Source: Rhizopus sp. PT2906
Taxonomy: Eukaryota > Mucoromycota > Mucoromycetes > Mucorales > Rhizopodaceae
Assembly (NCBI GenBank): GCA_025529335.1
Contig: JAMYHX010000521.1
Span: 1-29,728 of the forward strand
DNA: 29,728 nt
Reading direction: 5' to 3'
Under the pieces are notes generated by a model that saw only the letters and a list, made by a program, of their open reading frames with translations, was not told the DNA's origin and did not search any database. Shown piece by piece: positions 9,440-16,700 of the stretch. Position 1 is the first letter of the stretch. The number at the start of each line of letters is the position of its first letter. Position numbers and translations under genes: made by a program.

Positions 9440-10231
9440 TTATTGTATAGATAACCAGTCAACTAATTGTTGACCATAAGCAAAGTGGTTATTGGGATAT
9501 GATTTGTGTTGGCGTAGGTAATTTAATTCAGCTAAAATCTGACTGATTATGGGCCATTGTAGACATTTTATTTCTGTTCGGGCAATGGAACGATTGTATA
9601 AAAAGCATTTAATCTCGTTTACAGTAGTTGCGGTTGTGGTTGTGGTTCTCTTTGGTATGTAAATGTTCCATTTGGAGCAGGCGAAGAGGGAGAAGAATGT
9701 CATTTTTGCTTAAGTATGTATTTACTTGTAGCTCTCTGTCTCTTGTATCTCTTTGATGCTTTGCTCACTTTTTGGAAGAGTCACAACATGTTGCTATTGT
9801 ATGTTTTATAAAATCAAATTTCATTCATCCCATGCTTGAAATTTACCTGATAGCTTAACAGCTGATCAAGACTTGTACTAAAGATATATTCTTGAAAATC
9901 ATCTTCATCAATTGGTATAAACAACGGCTCATCAGTTGTCTTAACTGCGGTTATAATGCCTTCGTATGGTCTAATGAAATATGTGAACGCATTCTCTCCA
10001 ATTATGTCCAGTCCAATTACTGTAAACGACGATATGTCATCTTGATGAAGGTGGCTCTTGAGCCGCCTCAAGATGCTTTTGTTCACACGTATGTTCTTTA
10101 GTTAAATATTGGCAGCCCCATCGGATACGTCCTGTTGTTTTACTTCGATTGACCCGAATTATTACTTCCTCATTTCCATGGTCGTTAACGATATTTCCAG
10201 ATATAATCGGGTCTATTCTTGATCCCATCAA
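9440..10231 (-). pseudogene. C-terminal part of an unidentified multi-exon gene
   Basis: Function not recognised. On the minus strand a chain of short exons joins in one frame. The main exon ends at 9847 (TVIGLDIIGENAFTYFIRPY ... LDQLLSYQ). It is followed by 9793-9726 (QHVVTLPKSEQSIKEIQE...), 9649-9623 (EPQPQPQLL) and 9542-9440 (QILAELNYLRQHKSYPNNHF ... DWLSIQ, stop). Introns are 53-80 nt with GT/AG ends. An upstream piece (10231-10040, IDPIISGNIVNDHGNEEVII...) is in another frame. It may be linked by an intron with acceptor TTTACAG ending near 10024, which I could not settle. No start with a promoter is visible, and the region just upstream (10298 onward) is a displaced copy of the bZIP gene. 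I therefore take this as the 3' end of a broken gene whose middle lies at 10936-11160. Small exon sizes make the model tentative. Confidence 0.4.
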
Positions 10232-10297
10232 CCCTTTAATCTATTCGCTGTTGTCTTGTTGTCTTGTAAATTTACAGCCTTGTCTATCTTGCTTGCA

Positions 10298-10883
10298 AAA
10301 CTATAAGAGAAATACAAGAGCTTACAGAGATCAACAGTAAAATAAAACAAGATTTTACAGTTGAAATTCATAGACTGAGACTTGAAAATGAGAGATTAAA
10401 ACAAGGGGAAACACTACAGGCACTACCTCTACCTATTACCTATGATGTCGCCCAACAAAACTATTCAATGTGTAGCGCCACGCTAAGCATGAGTTTATGA
10501 AGTTATCATTTTGGATTGTCTCTTTTCAAGACGAAGAGAGAAATGTTGTTAAATATTCTAGTTTTATGTGTTAGTTGATCAACAAAGATGCAAAATTACG
10601 TGTAATTATGATAACATCGTATTTTATATCAGAGAGAGTGAGATGGACAGCCTTAGGTTAAACAGAGACTTTGGTAGTGTAAATTTGTAAAATGACAGCA
10701 TAGGTAACGTCCCAAAGAAACACCCGTAGCATTAGCCTATTTTCTGGTGCATTTCCTGACGCATGTAGAGTTGGCCTAAAACAAGAGATGAACTTTATGA
10801 AACAGGCATATCCATTCGAAAGCTTCATTACTGAGAGAGACTTAAAACAAGAACCTATGAAACAACAGGATGAAGAGAGGAAG
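10298..10883 (+). pseudogene. Truncated extra copy of the bZIP gene, split by a MITE
   Basis: 10298-10405 plus 10777-10883 match 13150-13355 of the intact bZIP gene almost base for base (leucine zipper and the start of the C-terminal region). There is no basic region, start codon or C-terminal cysteine part, so it cannot make a bZIP factor. Over about 205 aligned bases I count 13 substitutions, all transitions. Eight of them are G in the intact gene against A here (for example ATG to ATA). There is one small indel at the left edge. The frame was open across the copied part until the MITE entered at 10406. The copy lies about 740 bp upstream of ACR3, while the intact gene lies just downstream, so the exporter is flanked by both. 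Confidence 0.88.
10406..10776. mobile_element. 371-bp MITE with 9-bp target duplication (Mutator-like)
   Basis: The insertion is exactly delimited because the host sequence is known from the intact bZIP gene. TAAAACAAG occurs at 10397-10405 and again at 10777-10785, while the intact gene has it once. The ends are imperfect inverted repeats. The left end starts GGGAAACACTACAGGC; the right end read in reverse is GGCCAACTCTACATGC, 12 of 16 identical. A 9-bp duplication is typical of Mutator-like elements, although hAT elements (8 bp) have similar ends. It is too short to encode a transposase and has no long frame, so it is non-autonomous. A relative lies at 731-915. Confidence 0.82.
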
Positions 10884-10988
10884 CTTTGGCACTCTGACGT
10901 TACTCCAACAGATTGGACACCTTTTCGAGCTTAGGTCACTTGAAAAGGTGTCCAATCTGTTGGAGTAACGTCAGAGTGCCAAAGCTTC
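10880..10988. repeat. Perfect 47-bp inverted repeat, 15-nt spacer
   Basis: The arm 10880-10926 (GAAGCTTTGGCACTCTGACG...) is the exact reverse complement of 10942-10988, with 10927-10941 between them. All 47 pairs match. The right arm, read on the minus strand, is the end of a protein-like frame (RSFGTLTLLQQIGHLF). The left arm is therefore an inverted duplicate of coding sequence, placed at the boundary with the bZIP copy. Transcription would give a long perfect hairpin. Confidence 0.97.
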
Positions 10989-11160
10989 TTTTAATGTGGT
11001 ATTTCGTGTTTCTTGAAAGACTCGAGGATCCAAATGGACCTGTCACCTCCAACAGTGACAGCTCAACAGCCTTTCCACCTATAACTGCAAGATTTCAGCT
11101 TCTCATCACCACGACGATGGATTTTATGCTTAATTGATTCGAGCTTGTATTCATCAATTT
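10936..11160 (-). pseudogene. Middle part of the broken minus-strand gene
   Basis: On the minus strand 11088-10936 reads AVIGGKAVELSLLEVTGPFG, then SSSLSRNTKYHIKRSFGTLT, then LLQQIGHLFK and a stop. This is protein-like in composition. The neighbouring upstream piece (about 11150-11090, ESIKHKIHRRGDEKLKSC) is in another frame. Further upstream (about 11360-11275) another short piece appears (SIPKVPPEQRYIVLVEDPET). No intact exon chain joins them. Strand and order fit this being the middle of the gene whose 3' part is at 9440-10231, interrupted by the bZIP copy. I cannot name the family. Confidence 0.4.
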
Positions 11161-11498
11161 GAAAGCAAATGGAATCATTATTGGTGAATTTAGTGACAAT
11201 CTTAAAGAGCTGCTAAACGAAGTATTTTGAGTAGTTTGCTTCGCTTTTCTTCAACCACAGTTGTTTTTGAGCATTAACAGGTGTTTTTAGAAGTAGTTTC
11301 AGGGTCTTCGACAAGAACAATGTATCGTTGTTCTGGTGGTACTTTAGGTATTGACTGTTGTTGTCAGTGCTTGTGTAAATGTATAGAATAAAAACAAAGA
11401 AGCGACGAGTCTCTGTTTTATTCTTTCATTAAAAGGAACAGCTCAAGTAAAAAACGGATAATATTAATAGAAAAAAAGTGCCATTTACCTTGAAAATT

Positions 11499-11511
11499 GT
11501 AATTACTCATT
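11499..11511 (+). promoter_or_regulatory. Possible bZIP-binding site upstream of ACR3
   Basis: GTAATTACTCATT contains an 8-bp palindrome (GTAATTAC) overlapping TTACTCA, one base from the AP-1/Gcn4 core TGACTCA. It lies about 42 bp upstream of the putative TATA box. Yap-family factors bind related TTA-rich sites. The link to the neighbouring bZIP factor is inference. Confidence 0.25.
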
Positions 11512-11552
11512 CGTTTTAAACCCCGTTCTTTGTGTGTAACAAGATCAAGCCG

Positions 11553-11558
11553 TATAAA
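11553..11558 (+). promoter_or_regulatory. Probable ACR3 TATA box
   Basis: TATAAA (in CGTATAAATGAC), 61 bp before the ACR3 start codon and just ahead of a pyrimidine-rich tract, a spacing usual for fungal core promoters. Confidence 0.5.
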
Positions 11559-11618
11559 TGACAGGGCAAGCTATACCTATCTTGTCTGTTTCTTTTTCTT
11601 TCTTTAAAGTATTTTTCC

Positions 11619-12818
11619 ATGCCAAGTCCTTTTGAAGAAAAGAATGTCATAGAAAATCATGATTCATTAAGCAATGAGAAAGTCGACTTGTGTAAAGTTA
11701 CAATGAAAAGAGAGAACATCATGAAATCTAATCTTATCTCTACAATAGCGCCTATAAAGAAATTAAACCTATTAGATAGATTCTTGGTATTATGGATATT
11801 GATTGCAATGATAATTGGTGTTGTCATCGGTTACTATGTTCCTAATGTACAAGAGTCATTTGAAACAGTCCAATTTGGTTCAGTATCGGTGCCTATTGCC
11901 ATAGGTTTACTTGTCATGATGTATCCTGTTCTCTGCAAGGTGAAATATGAACAGCTTCATATCATATTATCAAAGAAACAAGTATGGTTACAGATTGCTA
12001 TATCCATTTTTATAAACTGGGTCATTGGCCCCATCGTCATGACTGCTCTTGCATGGGCTTGTTTACCTGATCTGCCCGAACTTCGAACAGGAGTTGTTAT
12101 GGTTGGCTTAGCTAGATGTATTGCTATGGTCCTCATTTGGGTATCCATTGCTGAAGGTGACTCAGATTACTGTGCTATCTTGGTTGCGATCAATGCGATA
12201 CTTCAGATCGCTTTGTATTCTCCTTATGCAGTACTGTTTATCAACATAGTACCCTCATGGTTTGGTGCACCTCCAGAGAAATCTGTCGTAGTTGATATCT
12301 GGGCTGTTGCTCGATCCGTCTTGATCTATTTGGGCATTCCTCTGGTTGCTGGAGTGATTACTCGCTTTACTTTGAAAGGATGGAAAGGCTCAGCATGGTA
12401 TGAAGAAAAATTCATAAAGCGATTTGGATCTCTAGCTCTTGTTGGTCTCTTATATACAATTATTATCATGTTTGCAAATCAAGGACATCAAATCATTGAT
12501 CATATAGGTCCTGTCTGTCGTACGGCTGTACCTTTGGTTTGCTATTTCATCATCATGTTCTTTATTCCCTTCTTCATCTTAAAGATCTTCTTTCCTTACA
12601 AGCAAGTCGTCACCCAGTCCTTTACAGCAAGCAGCAATAACTTTGAACTGGCCATTGCTGTTGCTATTGGAACTTATGGCATACGTTCAGAACAAGCTCT
12701 GGCTGCAACTATTGGCCCATTGATTGAGGTACCTGTTTTAGTTATTATTTCATACATTTGCCTTTATTTTAGAAAAAGACTTTCTTGGAAAGAAAAGCAA
12801 AAAGACATGGAAGTATAA
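11619..12818 (+). CDS. ACR3: ACR3-family arsenite efflux transporter
   Basis: Plasma-membrane exporter of arsenite (and possibly antimonite), driven by the proton gradient, of the BASS/ACR3 superfamily. One exon, 399 residues, near the usual fungal length, with about ten hydrophobic segments after a hydrophilic N terminus of some 50 residues. Diagnostic motifs are the essential Cys167 in GLARCIAMVLIW and Glu343 in FTASSNNFELAIAVAIG, followed by GPLIEVPVLV. The segment after the Cys motif reads VSIAEGDSDYCAI, where many ACR3 proteins have an Asn-Asp pair; the change is modest. No arsenate reductase gene is seen in the window. Directly downstream (40 bp) is a Cys-rich Yap-like bZIP gene, recalling the yeast arrangement in which Arr1/Yap8 activates ARR3. 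An AATAAA lies at 12824-12829. Confidence 0.94.
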   Translation: MPSPFEEKNVIENHDSLSNEKVDLCKVTMKRENIMKSNLISTIAPIKKLNLLDRFLVLWILIAMIIGVVIGYYVPNVQESFETVQFGSVSVPIAIGLLVMMYPVLCKVKYEQLHIILSKKQVWLQIAISIFINWVIGPIVMTALAWACLPDLPELRTGVVMVGLARCIAMVLIWVSIAEGDSDYCAILVAINAILQIALYSPYAVLFINIVPSWFGAPPEKSVVVDIWAVARSVLIYLGIPLVAGVITRFTLKGWKGSAWYEEKFIKRFGSLALVGLLYTIIIMFANQGHQIIDHIGPVCRTAVPLVCYFIIMFFIPFFILKIFFPYKQVVTQSFTASSNNFELAIAVAIGTYGIRSEQALAATIGPLIEVPVLVIISYICLYFRKRLSWKEKQKDMEV

Positions 12819-12823
12819 AATTT

Positions 12824-12829
12824 AATAAA
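12824..12829 (+). terminator. ACR3 polyadenylation signal
   Basis: AATAAA six bases after the ACR3 stop codon and 29 bases before the bZIP start codon. The 3' end of ACR3 mRNA must therefore overlap the leader or first exon of the next gene. Confidence 0.55.
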
Positions 12830-12858
12830 AGCGACTGTCATTTCTTTTTATTTCCATA

Positions 12859-13603
12859 ATGTCAAACTCCAGACAAAGTTCAACTGATTCAGATCTGTTT
12901 GACTCACAAGAGTCAACCACACAAAGTAATTAGAAAGAAAGAAAAACATAGTCTCATATATTGACTCTAATCTAGTTAAAAGAGTGGGTCGCAAACTTAT
13001 TGAAGACGACGTACTGAATCTGTTTGTTTGATTCAATATTGTTTCTCATTCTTTTTTTAGGCTTCCATAGACGATCCAAAAGCTTACAGACGATTACGAA
13101 ACCGTATCAATCAAAGAAACTATCGAGAAAGAAAAAACGATCGAATAAAAAAGCTATTGAGAGAAATACAAGAGCTTACAGAGATCAACAGTAAAATGAA
13201 ACAAGATTTTACAGTTGAGATTCATAGATTGAGACTTGAAAATGAGAGATTAAAACAAGAGATGGACTTTATGAAACAGACACATCCATTTGAAAGCTTC
13301 ATTACTGAGGGAGGCTTAAAACAAGAACCTGTGGAACAACAGGGTGAAGAGAAGATACTAAAATGTGCGCCAGATAACGAACAATGCTGTAGGAAACAGA
13401 TCATGAGCATACTTTATCAATCAATAGGCAGTCATTGTAAAATAAGACAAATACAGGCAAATGTGACGAGTTATTGTCCAGAGTTTAATGTAAACAAACT
13501 TCCACTCACTTTACAAAACAAGATCAAATATGAACCAGATTCTATTGCATCAGACACAGATATTCACTCATACATTCACTGCATTAATCAAGCTTATTCA
13601 TGA
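12859..13603 (+). CDS. Yap-like bZIP transcription factor, Cys-rich C terminus
   Basis: Small nuclear DNA-binding protein of 214 residues. Three exons join in frame: 12859-12925, 12976-13010 and 13061-13603 (introns of 50 nt each). Exon 2 adds KRVGRKLIEDD. The basic region spans residues 44-65 (YRRLRNRINQRNYRERKNDR). Its NRINQRNYR core fits the bZIP N-x7-R signature and resembles the fungal Yap/Pap1 type (Gln and aromatic before Arg). A leucine zipper and coiled coil follow (about 63-110: LLREIQELTEIN ... IHRLRLENERL). The C-terminal half has six cysteines (136, 143, 144, 160, 173, 208), including a vicinal pair. Yeast Yap8 senses arsenite through such thiols. Its position 40 bp behind ACR3 suggests it regulates the exporter; this is inference. 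A truncated copy lies at 10298-10883. Start choice: first ATG in frame with the exon chain. Confidence 0.82.
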
Positions 13604-13614
13604 CATTACATTAT

Positions 13615-13620
13615 AATAAA
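13615..13620 (+). terminator. bZIP polyadenylation signal
   Basis: AATAAA 12 bases after the bZIP stop. The facing gene's signal lies only 27 bases further on, on the other strand, so the two transcripts probably overlap at their 3' ends. Confidence 0.5.
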
Positions 13621-13646
13621 CACTTGTATTTTGATTCCACTTCTTT

Positions 13647-13652
13647 TTTATT
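13647..13652 (-). terminator. Polyadenylation signal of the giant gene
   Basis: AATAAA on the minus strand, 55 bases after the stop codon of the giant gene and facing the bZIP signal at 13615-13620. Confidence 0.5.
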
Positions 13653-13706
13653 TTCAAATATAAAATGATAAAAAGCATAAAATAGTGGAAATGATTACAT
13701 TATATC

Positions 13707-16700
13707 TTATTTGTTAAACCATCCTTTGACCTTTTGAACAAAGACGGTAGGAGCAGATGGTGCTTGCTTGTCGTTCCAAACCTGAGCCATAGACTCATGT
13801 TCCCAGAAAGCTTGTACACTTTCACCAAAGACGTCCAAACCATCAACCTTGACATCGTACTCGACTGAGACATGCTCCGTGTGTTGGGCAAAGTCTTCAC
13901 GTTCGATCAAGACAGCATGACAACCTTGTTTCTTGGCAGCAGAGACCAATTGAGCGTTGGATGAAACAAGGGCAAGTTCACTAGCGCGTTTCAAGCCAAG
14001 CAAACGAATAGTTCCTTCAACAACGGCTTCAGTAGCGGATTGGCTTGTACCAGTAAACATCTCAGCAGAGAACTGGGCATGCCAGCAGAGACAATTTTGT
14101 TGGGCCAAATCGATCATTGTGCGAGTTGAGAAAGAGTCGGAGATGGCGATGGTGGCATACTTGGAACTGGTTTGGTTCTTGATACGGCGAACGCCAATGG
14201 ATGCGTCTTCATAGGTATCAATCTTTCTCCAGCTTTCACAAAGTTCTTCAATCTCGGCATCAGTGAATGATTCTCTGACATAGTAGCGTTGCAAAATGTG
14301 AACAAGAGATTCGTGAAGGCTAACATCATCAGAGACAGGACGCTTCTGGACAAAGTTGTTTCTCTTGATTTCAGAGTAGGCACCGAACCAGTCATTGACA
14401 AAGTTGTTAAAGTCCAATGTGCTGAGAACAACATCATTCTTGGGAGTAACAATTCTCTTCCAGACTTCATACAAGGTCTTGCGGTAGTTCACAACGGTTC
14501 CAACAAGATCATAAGCAACCACACGAACGTCCTTGAAAGATTGAGGAATAGTAGCAATCTCAGACCAGGTGACGACCTTGCCTTCAAAGGCAGAGGTAAT
14601 GGCCAATTCAATACCAGCATCAAAGGTGTGGTGAACACGGTGCTGAGTACGAGTTATGACAGCATGGATTCTTTCGGTGATCACGTCAATGTCTTCGACT
14701 TCAATACGGCTTAAGATTTCACGAACAACAGAGATCTGGCGGAGGACGGTAACCTTGATGTTATCGATACAGTCAAGAGATTGCTTCATGGAGCTTGTGA
14801 CAAGTTTCTGTGTTTCTACATCAACCTTGCTAGTTGCAGAGGATGAAGCGATGGAAAGGAACTTCTTCTTGGTGTCTTGGACAATGGTGTCGACTTCCTT
14901 CTCAGCAACATCGAGTCTTGCAAAGAGATCACGACGGATGTTGTCGGAATTGCTGTGGATAATGGTAGTCAAGCTTTCCATGAGGAGAACAAGCCAGTTG
15001 GTGATCTCGGTCTTGCGTTCTTGAACAATCACGGTTGTTTCCAAGCTGATACGCTTCTGCGTTTGTTCACGGGTTTCAACAACGACTTGAACAACATTTT
15101 CATGCTTCTCTTCACCAGAAACAACTTCGACTGAAGTGGAGCTAGAGTCAGCCTCTTCCTTGGACAATTTGACCTTCTCTTCAGTCTTGACAACAGTGCT
15201 TGATTCGTTCTTGTAATGGATATCAAATGCACTGTCGATCTGTTGCTTGGTAGTCATGACATGGTTTTCTATTTGAGTAGTCAAATCAATGGAGCTGGAA
15301 GAGCTATGGCTCACGATTTCTGTGATCTGAGTAGATTGAGTCACGGCTGTGGTCTTGATCCATTCAAGAGTGCTGGTGAATGTACGCTTCGTTTCAGAGG
15401 ACTCATATTCAGTCTTGTGCTGACTCTTGGCTTCATTGACAATGACTTCAAGTTCACCTTGAGCAGATTCGACAATCTTGGCAACATCAACAGATACATT
15501 ATCACCACCTTGCTTGGTACGAGCAATGACCTTTTCAGTAAGATGAGTGAACCAGGTGTCTACCTTGGAACGGACTTGGCGAATGTAGGTTTCCTTGACA
15601 ACTTCAACCGAAGTTGTTTCAGCTTGTTGGTTCTTCTTGTGGTAACCAATGGCAACAGCGGCGGCGGCAGCTACGGCAGCAGTACCTACAGCGACCTTTT
15701 CAATGGTGTCCTTGTACAACTCATGTCTGTTCTTTTCAACTTGACTAGCGACCTGTTGAGCAGTACCAGTAATGTGGTCAACGGCCGTAATCTTCTTGAC
15801 AGCGTCATAATGAGTATTAACTTCTTGCGTCAACTTGGTTTCGGTGGTCTTGAGTACATCGTTGATCGTCGTCTTGTTAATCTTGTTCTTGTCTTGAACA
15901 GCAACCTTGACCTGGTTCAACTGGCTTTCAACAGTTGAAGTGATGTTTCCAAAGAAGACATCCAAGTGGTGATCTGTAGAGACCTCGGTAGAAGTCTTCT
16001 TTTCAGCAATCGTTGTTTCTTCTTGCATCTTTGTAATCTTGGTCTTCATCTCAACCTCAGCTTCAGCAACAACGGCATTAATTTTTTGCTGCTTCTCTTC
16101 TTCAGTGCAGTCGCTAACTTCCAAGACCTTGTTGATCTTTTCAGTAAGATCGGAGAACCAACCTTGAATAGCCTTGGTGGCCTTTTCAGCGGTTTGGTTA
16201 ACGATAACAACTATATAAAGATGATTTAGTACGGGAACAATGTAATAATAGTTTACAACTTACGGCCTGCAGTGATGGTTTCAGAGATTGAAGTAAATCC
16301 TGTTTCAATCTTGCTCTTTGAGGACTTACTGACTTCGAGGACCTTTTCGATAGCTACCTTGGAGTCAGTAGTTGTTGAACTGACAACTTCAATGGTGGTT
16401 GTCTTGACTTGTGTCATTTGTTCTTGAACAGTCTTGTGGACTTCGATAAGGGAGTTCTCGAGTTGAAGACGAGTCTTTTCGTCGATTTCAACAGAGGTAG
16501 TCTTGGCCTTTTCAAAGATCTTGGCAATTTCTTGTTCGCTAGACTCGACAATCTTGTTCACGTCTTCTTGGACATTAGCACCACCTTGACGGATGCGGTT
16601 GACGATACTCTCGGATAAGGAGACGAAGAGAGCAACGGTGGCAACACGAGTCTCTTGGATGACACCATAAGCAACCTTGGTCTTGTCAACAGCAGAAGTA

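Larger units (their letters stand above)
11161..11618. other. Region upstream of ACR3
   Basis: Contains decayed coding-like scraps on the minus strand up to about 11370, then AT-rich DNA forming the probable ACR3 promoter. The last 35 bases before the start codon are pyrimidine-rich (TTTCTTTTTCTTTCTTT). Confidence 0.5.

Noticed and set aside
10913..11137. 74-codon plus-strand frame across the inverted repeat
   Set aside because: It starts inside one repeat arm and runs opposite a more protein-like minus-strand frame; no family resemblance.
15216..15938. 240-codon plus-strand open frame
   Set aside because: It lies wholly opposite the giant gene, is Leu/Asn/Ser-rich as expected from the reverse of Thr/Glu/Lys codons, and has no domain. 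The same holds for the other plus-strand frames in 13700-29700.
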